Shown here: positions 43,093 to 50,904 of the stretch, in pieces | How the letters are laid out: every line of letters begins with the position of its first letter | Position numbering within the stretch: the stretch's first letter is position 1 | DNA from: Alphaproteobacteria bacterium | Lineage (GTDB): Bacteria; Pseudomonadota; Alphaproteobacteria; Rhizobiales; JAJFHC01 | Length of the DNA: 64,000 nt | Direction of reading: 5' to 3' | Assembly: GCA_021775805.1 (NCBI GenBank) | Contig: JAJFHD010000090.1 | Location: forward strand, 124,001 to 188,000 | Translations under genes and position numbers: made by a program | Notes under the pieces: generated by a model | Database searches by the model: none | Seen by the model: only the letters and a program-made list of their open reading frames with translations | Told to the model about the DNA's origin: nothing

Positions 43093-43890
43093 ATGGAAGG
43101 ACTGTTTACCCTCGACAATCTGGCAACCCTGGCAATGCTGACGCTGCTACAGGCGGTTCTGGGTTTCGACAACCTTCTGTATGTGTCCATCGAGTCGAAA
43201 AGAGTTGCGGCACACAGACAGGCCTACGTTCGCAGGCTCGGCATCGGCATGGCACTGGTGTTGCGGGTTGTCTTGTTGTTCGGCGTCATGAGCGCGATTC
43301 AGTATTTTCAGGAACCGTTCTTCAGCGTCAATTGGACGGGGATTCTGGAAGGGGACGTCAACGTTCATGGCTTCATCGTTCTTCTGGGCGGTGTCTTCAT
43401 CATCTATACCGCCGTCAAAGAGATCTTCCATATGCTCGCTGTAGACGACCTGGGACACGGTGCCAACGGCGGCCAGCGTTCCGTGCTGTCGGCGATCGTC
43501 TGGATCACCGTTATGAATCTCGTGTTTTCATTCGACTCCATTCTGTCGGCGCTGGCCCTGACCGACGTCTTCCTCGTCATGGCAGCGGCCATCGTCATTT
43601 CGGGCATCCTCATGATTTGGATGGCCGACCATGTGGCGGAGTTCCTCAAGAAAAACCGCATGTATGAAGTCCTTGGTCTGTTCATCCTTTTCATCGTCGG
43701 CATTATGCTGCTGTCAGAGGGCGGCCACCTGTCGCATCTGAAGCTGTTCGGATTTGCAGTCGAGCCGATGGCCAAGAGCACGTTCTATTTTGTTATCGTG
43801 GTCCTTGTCCTGATCGACATCGTGCAAAGCCGGTATCGGTCGAAACTCATGCGGCAACGCGAAGCGGAACTTGCGGCCGGACGCAGCTAG
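43093..43890 (+). CDS. TerC-family membrane protein
   Basis: 265 residues with GGAGG eight bases before ATG 43093. The family signature GFDNLLYVSIESKRV near residue 25 and the second acidic helix NLVFSFDSILSALALTD are both present, with seven to eight helices overall. TerC proteins are linked to tellurite resistance and to manganese or calcium efflux and metallation of exported proteins. It has no ter-cluster partners here. Its end is 7 bp from the convergent CoA-transferase gene. Confidence 0.9.
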   Translation: MEGLFTLDNLATLAMLTLLQAVLGFDNLLYVSIESKRVAAHRQAYVRRLGIGMALVLRVVLLFGVMSAIQYFQEPFFSVNWTGILEGDVNVHGFIVLLGGVFIIYTAVKEIFHMLAVDDLGHGANGGQRSVLSAIVWITVMNLVFSFDSILSALALTDVFLVMAAAIVISGILMIWMADHVAEFLKKNRMYEVLGLFILFIVGIMLLSEGGHLSHLKLFGFAVEPMAKSTFYFVIVVLVLIDIVQSRYRSKLMRQREAELAAGRS

Positions 43891-43897
43891 CCGGGGA

Positions 43898-45064
43898 TCA
43901 GGATCGTTCCGTCAGCGCGGTAATCTCGCTGGGTCCGTACCCTAGATCGCGAAGAATTTCACTCGAGTGCTCTCCGAGTTTGGGTGCGGCCCGTTCAGGG
44001 ACTGCTGCGTTGTCCCGCAGAGGATGAGCCGCGTATGTCATGGTTTTCTCCCCCGGTGTGGAGACGTCGCTCAGACCGCCGATTTCCCGGATCAGGTCGG
44101 ATGATGCAAAGTCTGGCACCGAGTTCACCGGTCCGCACGCAATGCCGGCGTTATGCAGACGTTCGAGCCAGATTGCCACGGGCTGTGTACGCAGGATTTC
44201 GTTGATCATTGTTTCCAGCAAGTCACGGTGGTCAAGCCGCCCGGCAGTGGTTTTGAAGCGTGGGTCGTCGCGTAGGTCCGTGGCGCCCAGAATGGTGCAG
44301 AGAACCGGCCAGTCGCGGTCGCCGCCAATGCCGATAACCAGTGGCCCGTCACCGGCCTCGAAGGCTTCGAATGGGGTCATGGATGGATGGCGGGATCCGA
44401 TCGGCTCGGGCACATCGCCGGCGTTGAGCCATCGGGCATATGCATTTTCCAGGCATGCGATCTGACTGGCCAGCATTGAGATGTCGAGTGCCCCGGGGAA
44501 GTGGCGCTGGCTCGTGTCCCGCTCATAAAGCCTCGACAGGATGCCGATTGCGGCGAACAGGCCTGCGGCAATGTCGCCGATCGAGAAGCCAACTCTAACG
44601 CCCGGTGCGCCTTCCTGGCCGTTAATGCTCATCATGCCGCTCATCGCCTGAACGATTATGTCGAAGGCGGGCCGGTCGGCAAGGGGCCCGGTCTGCCCAA
44701 AGCCCGAAATTGAAGCGATCACGAGGTTCGGGTTGACGGAATTTAGTGTTTCGTCCGAGCACCCCAGCCGGTCACGGACACCGGGCCTGAAATTTTCCAC
44801 AAATACGTCCGATCGCGCCACCAGCCTGTGCAGGGCTTCGCGACCGCCGAGTGTCTTCAAATCAAGAACGAGGCTCTTCTTGCCGCGGTTGAGACTGTCA
44901 AAGTAGAGGCTGTGGCCGTTGACGAAAGGAGGCGTTTCCCGGGCGAGTTCACCGCCTGCCGGCGGTTCGACCTTAATGACCTCCATGCCCAGACTGGCAA
45001 GCGTCCACGTGCAGAAGGGGCCCGAAAGATGTGCTGTGAGATCGACGACCCGCAGTGTGCCCAT
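43898..45064 (-). CDS. Family III CoA-transferase (CaiB/BaiF type)
   Basis: 388 residues from ATG 45064, 5 nt after the stop of the hydratase-like gene. Family features: LRVVDLTAHLSGPFCTWTLA, EVIKVEPPAGGELAR, NRGKKSLVLDLKT, VFVENFRPGVRDRLG and the catalytic Asp in PAFDIIVQAMSGMM. These enzymes move CoA between carboxylic acids, typically from succinyl-CoA or an acyl-CoA to a catabolic acid. Coupled with an enoyl-CoA hydratase-like protein it forms a two-gene acid-activation and processing unit. Confidence 0.9.
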   Translation of the reverse strand: MGTLRVVDLTAHLSGPFCTWTLASLGMEVIKVEPPAGGELARETPPFVNGHSLYFDSLNRGKKSLVLDLKTLGGREALHRLVARSDVFVENFRPGVRDRLGCSDETLNSVNPNLVIASISGFGQTGPLADRPAFDIIVQAMSGMMSINGQEGAPGVRVGFSIGDIAAGLFAAIGILSRLYERDTSQRHFPGALDISMLASQIACLENAYARWLNAGDVPEPIGSRHPSMTPFEAFEAGDGPLVIGIGGDRDWPVLCTILGATDLRDDPRFKTTAGRLDHRDLLETMINEILRTQPVAIWLERLHNAGIACGPVNSVPDFASSDLIREIGGLSDVSTPGEKTMTYAAHPLRDNAAVPERAAPKLGEHSSEILRDLGYGPSEITALTERS

Positions 45065-45069
45065 GACGC

Positions 45070-45819
45070 TCACGGCCGGCGTCCTCGCAAGGCGACAGTG
45101 GCCTCGCTGTCGTGATCGTAAACGGCGCGGTAGCACAAGTCTCTGGTCTCGTGATCGGCATCTCTGACACCGATGGCCTTTTTGAACGCATTCACGCGAG
45201 CTTGGGGAGCGGCCAGTGCTGCCGCGCACAGTTGCAGGGCCGTGTCCTCAAGGGCATACTCAGGAACGACCATGTCGACCAATCCCCATTCCAGGGCTTC
45301 GTTTGCGGTCAGCCGATGGCCGCCGAGCAAGAGCATCTTTGTCCGCGACGGTCCGATCAGTTCGTGAAATCGGCTGACATCCCCGGCCGAGGGAAGCACA
45401 CCATTACGCAGCACCGGATAGAATGTTTGCGCCTGTTCCGCCGCAATCCGCAGATCACAGCCAAGCGAAAGGCTCAAGCCGCCACCGGCGCAGGTTCCGT
45501 TCCAGCAGGCAATCGTCAATGCCGGCAGGCTGGCAATTCTCCCCGCCAGACTGTCCCAGGTTTGATCGAATGCACGAGCCGTCTGTGAGTCCGATGTCTT
45601 GCCGCCAAGCTCGTCAAGATCCGCCCCGGCACAGAACACCCGCCCGCCGGCGCCGGTAATCAGGACAGCGCGAACGTTGCTGTCGCCGCACAACGCGTCG
45701 ATGATCTCGCCGAGTTCACCAAGCATGGCGGAATTCACCGCATTGGCTTTTTCCGGTCGATTGAGCGTTATTCGGGCAAGGCCTTGCGATACAGCATTCA
45801 GGATCAGTTTTTTTGACAT
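45070..45819 (-). CDS. Crotonase-superfamily protein lacking both hydratase glutamates
   Basis: 249 residues. Crotonase fold motifs are present: ARITLNRPEKANAVNSAM, AGGRVFCAGADLDELGG and CAGGGLSLSLGCDLRIAAE (oxyanion hole). Aligned to rat hydratase, Glu144 falls on Val in YPVLRNGVLPSAG and Glu164 on Met in TKMLLLGG, so the water-activating pair is missing. It is therefore unlikely to be a true enoyl-CoA hydratase; isomerase, thioesterase, dehalogenase-like or decarboxylase activity is possible. Co-transcribed with the CoA-transferase. Confidence 0.87.
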   Translation of the reverse strand: MSKKLILNAVSQGLARITLNRPEKANAVNSAMLGELGEIIDALCGDSNVRAVLITGAGGRVFCAGADLDELGGKTSDSQTARAFDQTWDSLAGRIASLPALTIACWNGTCAGGGLSLSLGCDLRIAAEQAQTFYPVLRNGVLPSAGDVSRFHELIGPSRTKMLLLGGHRLTANEALEWGLVDMVVPEYALEDTALQLCAAALAAPQARVNAFKKAIGVRDADHETRDLCYRAVYDHDSEATVALRGRRP

Positions 45820-45876
45820 CGTATCCTCCCTCGGTCCCGGGCGTGTCTATCAGGTTTGCTGCGAGACATCGTGGAT

Positions 45877-46332
45877 TCAAAGCGGCAGCTTGAGGCGTGG
45901 CCCGACGGTTTCAAAACCCGAATTCAGGTAAAAATCGAGAGTTCTCTGCCATTGCGGCAGAGGCGGCGCTCCGACCTCAAGACATGTCCAGCCGCGCACG
46001 TGGCCGTGGTCCCGAGCCGCCTGGATCAGTTGCGGCGCGATACCCTTCGAACGGAACTCCGGCGCAACGTAGAGTTCCGTTATTTCGCCAAACAGCCCGT
46101 TGGCATAGATGGCAGCGCATTCGTTCAGAACGATAACACCGACGTCGAGGTCCATGTCGGACGCTATGTAGGCCCAGGCCCTGTCAGGCAGTCCCAATAC
46201 CGCGCGTGAGCGATTGCAGTAATCCTCCAAATCGTAGGACTCCGCATGGCTGGGGTCCAACTCGCACAGGAGTCTGTGAACCAGACTCCCAACGGTTGCT
46301 GTGTCATCCGAACCGGACTGTCGGATTTGCAT
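45877..46332 (-). CDS. GNAT-family N-acetyltransferase
   Basis: 151 residues from ATG 46332, chosen because GGAGGACGCC precedes it; the frame extends to 46407 without support. Motif A is ITELYVAPEFRSKGIAPQLI with the pyrophosphate-binding RxxGxA, and the C-terminus WQRTLDFYLNSGFETVG matches motif B. The acceptor is unknown. It lies between the crotonase gene and a LysR gene, all on the minus strand, separated by 57 and 139 bp. Confidence 0.85.
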   Translation of the reverse strand: MQIRQSGSDDTATVGSLVHRLLCELDPSHAESYDLEDYCNRSRAVLGLPDRAWAYIASDMDLDVGVIVLNECAAIYANGLFGEITELYVAPEFRSKGIAPQLIQAARDHGHVRGWTCLEVGAPPLPQWQRTLDFYLNSGFETVGPRLKLPL

Positions 46333-46471
46333 GGCGTCCTCCGAATATAAAAGATGACGATCCTTCATCAATCGGACTAATGCAAGATCGGGGACCGTGA
46401 ATTGCATGGATATGCGTGTCGATTGGTCTTCCCCGGTCTGGTGTCCTGTGTAAATCGAGCCATCGCCTGCT

Positions 46472-47362
46472 TCACGCCGGCAATGTCATTTCTGCAAGCA
46501 GCCATTCCCTGAATGCCAGGGCCGCCGGGTTCATGGTGCCCTCCGGCGGTGTAATCAGGTAGTAGGCTTCCTTTTGCGGGAGTTTGATGTCGAACGGCTG
46601 AGCAAGTTCGCCCGTCTCAAGAAACGGCGTTGCCACGAGATCATGCGCAAGGGCGACCCCCAGCGATCTGCGCGCCATTTCCAGAGTGACGACATAGGTG
46701 CTGGCCCGGTGAACCGGCAAAGCCCCCCGACCGCCGATGCCGGCCGCCCGAAACCAGGACTCCCAACTCTCCAGCATGCCGCTTACATCAATCAGACGAT
46801 GGCCGGAAATGCTGCTGGGGCCGCTCAGAGTGTTGGCGATTTCGGGAGAGCATACCGGGTAGTAAAACTCCGACACCAGGCGTTCGCCGGGAACGCCTTC
46901 CCACATGCCGCCGCCAAACCGGATTTCAACGCTGGCATAGGGCCTGGTGTATTCCGTCGTCCAGACAGAAGTCGAAATGTTGAGAACCACCCACGGATGG
47001 TCAGCAAGGAACCTGTCGATCCGCGGTGTCAGCCACAGGACGGTGAAGGCTAGGTTGGAATGAATGTCCAGCGTCGTATCGGGATCGTTTCCAAGAAACG
47101 TCTCTGTTCCTTCGTTGAGCATCGAAAACGCCGCCTGCACTGTCGGCAGATACGTACGGGCTGAATCGGTCAGTTGCAGCGCGCGCGGGCGCCGCAGAAA
47201 CAACGGGCGACCGAGAAAACTCTCAAGGCTCTTGATCTGTTGGCTGACAGCCGACTGCGTCATGCCTAGTTCGCCCGCGGCCTCCGTGAAGCTCAAATGC
47301 CGGGCAGACGCCTCAAATGCTCTCAGCCAGTTCAGGGGTGGGAGGCGATTTTCCGTCATCAT
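46472..47362 (-). CDS. LysR-family regulator (GcvA/AmpR-like), divergent from aldolase gene
   Basis: 296 residues from ATG 47362 (47359 equally possible). PPLNWLRAFEASARHLSFTE and AAGELGMTQSAVSQQIKSLE form the GcvA-type HTH, followed by the PLFLRRPRALQLTDSARTYL linker. The effector domain is complete. It is divergent from the class II aldolase gene with a perfect 6-bp inverted repeat 9 bp from its own start, suggesting control of the aldolase and of itself. Confidence 0.9.
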   Translation of the reverse strand: MMTENRLPPLNWLRAFEASARHLSFTEAAGELGMTQSAVSQQIKSLESFLGRPLFLRRPRALQLTDSARTYLPTVQAAFSMLNEGTETFLGNDPDTTLDIHSNLAFTVLWLTPRIDRFLADHPWVVLNISTSVWTTEYTRPYASVEIRFGGGMWEGVPGERLVSEFYYPVCSPEIANTLSGPSSISGHRLIDVSGMLESWESWFRAAGIGGRGALPVHRASTYVVTLEMARRSLGVALAHDLVATPFLETGELAQPFDIKLPQKEAYYLITPPEGTMNPAALAFREWLLAEMTLPA

Positions 47363-47370
47363 AACTGATG

Positions 47371-47387
47371 CATTAGTCATCCTAATG
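47371..47387. promoter_or_regulatory. LysR-type inverted-repeat operator
   Basis: CATTAG-N5-CTAATG, a perfect 17-bp inverted repeat containing the T-N11-A core typical of LysR sites. It lies 9 bp from the LysR start and 78 bp from the aldolase start. Confidence 0.6.
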
Positions 47388-47464
47388 AATTGGGTCAATA
47401 TTTTTCGTTTGCGATTGTCGAACGCAGCACGCATTTTCGGGTTGACTTGAGTGGGAGAAGCGTC

Positions 47465-48232
47465 ATGAGCATTGCCAACATCGCCGACACGAGGGGCACC
47501 AACCTCGACTATTACGCGGAACGCGTCGACCTGGCGGCCGCATTTCGCTGGACCGCCCGCCTTAACTGGCACGAAGCGGTTGCCAACCATTTCAGCCTTG
47601 TGGTCAGTGACGATGGGTCCAGGTTTCTCATGAATCCCAATCAGGTTCATTTCGGGCTCGTCACGGCAAGCAATCTTCTGTTGCTTGACGCCAACGATGA
47701 AGAAACCCTCGAACGGCCCGATGCCCCCGACCTGACCGCCTGGTGGCTACATAGTGCGATTCACCGCAACTGCCCCCACGCCGTCTGTGCCCTTCACGTG
47801 CATTCGAAATATGCCACCGCACTTGCCGCGTTGCAGGACAGTTCGATGCCTCCCATCGACCAGAATACCGCCCTGTTTTTCAACCGGGTGGCCCTTGATG
47901 AAGAGTTCGGCGGTATCGCCTTTGAAGAAGAAGCCGAACGCTGCTGTACTTTGCTGCGCGATCCGAAACACCGCGTGTTGCTGATGGGGAATCACGGGAT
48001 CATGGTGATTGGAAGTTCGGTCGCGGATACTTTCAACCGCCTTTACTATTTCGAGAGAGCTGCGGAAACCCTTGTGACTGCCTTGTCGACCGGCAGGCCT
48101 TTGCGGGTCTTGTCCGACGAAATTGCAGAGAAAACGGCGGTTGAAGCCGAAACCTACCCCGGTCAGGCAGAGCGGCATTTCAGCGACCTGAAGACATTGC
48201 TTGATCGCGACGAGCCTGATTATCGCAGCTGA
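47465..48232 (+). CDS. Class II aldolase/adducin family protein
   Basis: 255 residues from ATG 47465. The metal-site histidines appear in ALHVHSKYATALAAL and LLMGNHGIMVIG, with EAVANHFSLVVSDDG near the N-terminus, all typical of class II aldolase/adducin proteins. Family members are fuculose-phosphate aldolases, ribulose epimerases or decarboxylases of aromatic acids; this subgroup often accompanies oxygenase genes. Immediately downstream is a decayed Rieske ferredoxin, which suggests a former oxygenase-linked catabolic cluster. Confidence 0.87.
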   Translation: MSIANIADTRGTNLDYYAERVDLAAAFRWTARLNWHEAVANHFSLVVSDDGSRFLMNPNQVHFGLVTASNLLLLDANDEETLERPDAPDLTAWWLHSAIHRNCPHAVCALHVHSKYATALAALQDSSMPPIDQNTALFFNRVALDEEFGGIAFEEEAERCCTLLRDPKHRVLLMGNHGIMVIGSSVADTFNRLYYFERAAETLVTALSTGRPLRVLSDEIAEKTAVEAETYPGQAERHFSDLKTLLDRDEPDYRS

Positions 48233-48236
48233 ATCT

Positions 48237-48447
48237 CTCCGGTCTGGATTTGAGCATGACCGGTTTTGTCGCCACAAATGCGGCCTCTCCGGGGATCGAT
48301 CTCGTCACCGACGATATCATCGAATGCCCTTTGCATCAGGGCCGGTTTCACATCCCGACCGGCAAGGCGAAGGGCGCCCCGGTGTGCGGCGACCTGAAGA
48401 CCTATCCGGTCAAGGTCGAAAACGATAACGTCTTTATCCGGATCTGA
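48237..48447 (+). pseudogene. Remnant of a Rieske-type ferredoxin
   Basis: The end of the frame at 48250-48447 reads DDIIECPLHQGRFHIPTGKA followed by GAPVCGDLKTYPVKVENDN, the second (CxxH) half of a dioxygenase Rieske ferredoxin. The first (CxH) half is in another frame just before it as DRFCRHKCGLSGD. A frameshift near 48295 separates them and the N-terminal third is missing, replaced by the aldolase gene end. A functional 2Fe-2S cluster could not form. Confidence 0.7.
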
Positions 48448-48481
48448 CCTCGGCCGCTGCCTCATGCGGAACTCAGGCTTG

Positions 48482-48736
48482 TCACCGGGTGGTGCCCGAT
48501 TTATGCGAGAAGTGGGCGACGCATCCACGTCTTCCACATGCCGTGCATACCAGAACGTTCTTGAGTTGCATGTACGGAAACTCGGCGCCCAGTTGAACCG
48601 TCAACTGGTCAAGGTCAAGCTCCCGGCCACGCATGCACTCAGGACACCAGGCCCACATTTCATACGTGGTTCGAGAAATGTCGCCGATCGTCGTCAGAAC
48701 AAATGGCACATTGCGCACTGGCACCTGTCTCGTCAT
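48482..48736 (-). CDS. Small zinc-ribbon-like protein in phage-derived region
   Basis: 84 residues from ATG 48736, which overlaps the preceding stop by 4 nt (ATGA). Two cysteine pairs, WAWCPECMRG and LVCTACGRRGC, are separated by about 34 residues and suggest a zinc ribbon or rubredoxin-like knuckle. No family was recognised. It is the last gene of the leftward transcript controlled by the repressor operators near 49345-49392, so it is probably an early prophage gene. Confidence 0.6.
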   Translation of the reverse strand: MTRQVPVRNVPFVLTTIGDISRTTYEMWAWCPECMRGRELDLDQLTVQLGAEFPYMQLKNVLVCTACGRRGCVAHFSHKSGTTR

Positions 48737-49146
48737 TCTTCTCTCCCCAATTCCTGTGCCGCCCGGGCAATTGCGTCGGGAAGACACGCAAAACTGTCCT
48801 CCATGAGATCGCTGAGGCTGTCTTCAATGCGCTGCGGCCAATCTTCCTGTTCACAGATCACCCGGTACGCGTGGTCATTCGAAGCCTCGGCAAGCTCAGT
48901 CAAAGCTCTCCGTACGTCCTCAATGACCGCGACCGCGGCGCGATGGATGGCATCCTGGCGTGAAAGTTCTTCATAAGGATCCAGCGCGTTCAGTCGCGTC
49001 ACGGGGCGATGAACCGTATTTCTGGCCAGGGCCGCAGCAGATCGCCGAAAAAGGCGCCTGCGCGAAAAAGCCGGGGTGGAGGGTGATCGTACGCTTCCGA
49101 CCACCCTCCGGACAGGGCTGGAAGAACAAGGACGCCGTCGGACCAT
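48733..49146 (-). CDS. Unknown protein, first gene of leftward phage-type operon
   Basis: 137 residues from ATG 49146, chosen because AGGAG lies 7 nt upstream (plus-strand CTCCT at 49154-49158); a GTG at 49002 would give an 89-residue form. The N-terminal 45 residues are very basic (VRRRPCSSSPVRRVVGSVRS), the C-terminal part acidic and helical (DPYEELSRQDAIHRAAVAVI, EDWPQRIEDSLSDLMEDSF). No family recognised. It follows the PL-like promoter by about 200 bp, with a large hairpin in between. Confidence 0.5.
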   Translation of the reverse strand: MVRRRPCSSSPVRRVVGSVRSPSTPAFSRRRLFRRSAAALARNTVHRPVTRLNALDPYEELSRQDAIHRAAVAVIEDVRRALTELAEASNDHAYRVICEQEDWPQRIEDSLSDLMEDSFACLPDAIARAAQELGREE

Positions 49147-49197
49147 TAAGCGACTCCTGATTTGGAGGGTGAAAAACCCGGAAGGAACGGCCACGAG

Positions 49198-49248
49198 GCG
49201 CTCCCGGAGCGGACGGCAGAAACATCCGTGCCGGACCTCCGGGAGCGC
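49198..49248. repeat. 12-bp inverted repeat in the leader of the leftward operon
   Basis: GCGCTCCCGGAG (49198-49209) pairs perfectly with CTCCGGGAGCGC (49237-49248); the 27-nt centre can form a further imperfect stem. It lies between the predicted leftward promoter (49342-49370) and the gene start at 49146, where it would fold in the mRNA leader. No T-run follows on either strand, so an attenuator, antitermination or processing role is more likely than a plain terminator. Confidence 0.5.
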
Positions 49249-49341
49249 TGAACCCCAGATCCCAGCGGCAGGGGAGGGAGGCGAGATCTGAGGGTGGGAA
49301 GGGCCGGTGCAATCAACGCCGGCGATCCCGGTGACAACCGA

Positions 49342-49392
49342 AAAATACAATTTCTGTATGTGTGGGTCAAGAGAGTCATGTAAATATTGTAT
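49342..49392 (-). promoter_or_regulatory. Leftward promoter with two repressor operators (PL/OL-like)
   Basis: On the minus strand, -35 TTGACC (49370-49365), a 17-bp spacer and -10 TATTTT (49347-49342). A perfect operator ATACA-N5-TGTAT at 49345-49359 lies between them, and a diverged copy at 49378-49392 (ATGTA-N5-TGTAT) lies exactly 33 bp further upstream. The rest of 49147-49507 holds the leader hairpin and no other gene. Confidence 0.75.
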
Positions 49393-49507
49393 AATTGAGT
49401 CGCTCGAATTCTGTGGGGAAACGTTGAACGATGGTATTGCTGGCGACACTTGGGTTGGGAGGCGCCATGTCGATCAGACGGCCAACGCCCAAACTCTACG
49501 GCGCCGG

Positions 49508-50119
49508 TTATCGCCCGCGTTTCACCCACATAACCGGCGCGGCCCAATCCAGGGCCTCGCCTTCCATGTCGGGAAACGAAACGTTGTAGGACCGCAGTCG
49601 AAAGCGTCCGGGCCGATCGCCCCTGAGCAGGAACTTGATGTAACAGCGCCCATCCACGGTTCTGACCACGCAGTCGCGATTGAGAGCTGCAGACAGATCC
49701 GTACCGCCTTGCCGGGAACAGATCAGAACATCGCCGTTCCTGTACACTGGCGCCATGGACTCTCCGCGAACCATGATCGCAATCGGATCGGCATCGCCCA
49801 GGGAAAGCTCCACCGGTTCCATCCCGTCACCCTGGGCGTAATCATCGACCGGAATCCATTCATCGCCACCTGACGCATAACCAACAACCGGCACCAGGTT
49901 CGCGGAAGTTTCATCATAGACGAAGGACGCCTCGTCAACACCGGCAAGCCCCGCCATTGCGGAAAGGTACTTACGCTCGGGCGGGCTTACAGCCCGTTCC
50001 CAGCGGCTGACAGTCGGCTGTTCCACACCAAATCGTGTTGCGAATTGCCCCTGAGTCTCTCCTAGAGCCTCCCGAACCCTGCGGATGTTGTCCGCTAATG
50101 TAACATTTCTCTCCAGCAT
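49508..50119 (-). CDS. CI/LexA-like (HTH plus S24) phage repressor
   Basis: 203 residues. The N-terminal Cro/CI HTH is NIRRVREALGETQGQFATRF followed by GVEQPTVSRWER. The C-terminal S24 domain has the catalytic pair Ser121 (RGESMAPVYRNGD) and Lys162 (CYIKFLLRG). The linker contains VVGYASGG where LexA-type proteins cleave at Ala-Gly or Cys-Gly; here only Val-Gly or Ser-Gly is available, so self-cleavage is uncertain. It is flanked on both sides by matching operator pairs and should repress the leftward and rightward operons. Confidence 0.9.
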   Translation of the reverse strand: MLERNVTLADNIRRVREALGETQGQFATRFGVEQPTVSRWERAVSPPERKYLSAMAGLAGVDEASFVYDETSANLVPVVGYASGGDEWIPVDDYAQGDGMEPVELSLGDADPIAIMVRGESMAPVYRNGDVLICSRQGGTDLSAALNRDCVVRTVDGRCYIKFLLRGDRPGRFRLRSYNVSFPDMEGEALDWAAPVMWVKRGR

Positions 50120-50154
50120 GGAATCGGTTATCGCATGGAAAAACGACTCTGTCT

Positions 50155-50205
50155 ATACAAAAAATGTATTAATGGTATTGCAGATATATACAGTAGATGT
50201 ATTAT
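50155..50205 (+). promoter_or_regulatory. Rightward promoter with two repressor operators (PR/OR-like)
   Basis: Perfect operators ATACA-N5-TGTAT at 50155-50169 and 50188-50202, exactly 33 bp apart. The second sits between -35 TTGCAG (50178-50183) and -10 TATTAT (50200-50205, 16-bp spacer). The arrangement mirrors the leftward promoter. The repressor start is 36 bp to the left, so the same sites can control its own gene; the GcrA-like gene starts 163 bp to the right. Confidence 0.75.
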
Positions 50206-50367
50206 TTGGAATATTTCGATTTCATGTCGGACGATAGGACCGTCGAAGCAAACCCAGAGCTGAATTTTGGTCGCCGAAGAGTTTGGACATTCGCGCGTGC
50301 AGCCGTTGCAGGGCGGTGGTCGGGGCTATTGCTGACGCTGATTCAGGAAATGAAAGGATTGCCGTAA

Positions 50368-50904
50368 ATGACTGTAACACCCCAGGATCTCACTGACAGG
50401 TGCTTTCGAACGAGAAGCCCATGGTCGCAAGAAGAGGCCTGCCGCGCCGCTGCCATGTGGAAAGCGGGCGCGACGGCGGTACAAATTGCAGATCAACTTG
50501 GCAAGACGCGAAATGCAGTTCTTGGAAAAATTGGCCGACTCGGATTGGCGCGGACTACCAACGGACAGGCACGCCGTCCCCGCGCAGGAAAGGTTTCGAA
50601 CCGATTGCGCCGGGGGTATCAGTCCCGTGGTGGTGCACACGGTTGGACGCCTGAGCGCGATTCCAGGCTCGAGTCTCTCTGGCATGAAGATCTGTCATGT
50701 GACGAAATTGCCGTGCGTCTTGCCACTACAGAAAGTGCAGTCGAGATCCGGCTGACGCAACGCGGCCTGATGGAGCCCGAATGCCCTGAAGCCTTCACGG
50801 GCAGGGAGTGGTTCGCCAGAAACGAGGCCCGGTTTCGAGCGGCAATGAACCGGGCGGTAAAGCGCGGGGATATTGCCCTGCCGGCCGACGAGGTGCCGTC
50901 GTGA
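50368..50904 (+). CDS. GcrA-like protein under phage-type promoter
   Basis: 178 residues, AAAGGA upstream of ATG 50368. The N-terminal WSQEEACRAAAMWKAGATAV with QLGKTRNAVLGKIGRLGLA is the GcrA DNA-binding helix-turn-helix signature (W..E....MW..G.s...IA..LG.TRNAV.GK..RLGL). A second, similar helical unit follows (GWTPERDSRLESLWHEDLSC), so the protein may carry two Myb/GcrA-like repeats. Chromosomal GcrA recruits sigma-70 at methylated promoters to time the cell cycle; a phage-borne copy could redirect host transcription. It overlaps the next gene by 4 nt. Confidence 0.8.
   Translation: MTVTPQDLTDRCFRTRSPWSQEEACRAAAMWKAGATAVQIADQLGKTRNAVLGKIGRLGLARTTNGQARRPRAGKVSNRLRRGYQSRGGAHGWTPERDSRLESLWHEDLSCDEIAVRLATTESAVEIRLTQRGLMEPECPEAFTGREWFARNEARFRAAMNRAVKRGDIALPADEVPS

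Noticed and set aside
48733..49449. Full 238-codon version of the leftward phage gene
   Set aside because: Its N-terminal third would start upstream of the predicted promoter and operator (49342-49392), so the mRNA could not encode it; the ATG at 49146 with a good ribosome-binding site is preferred.
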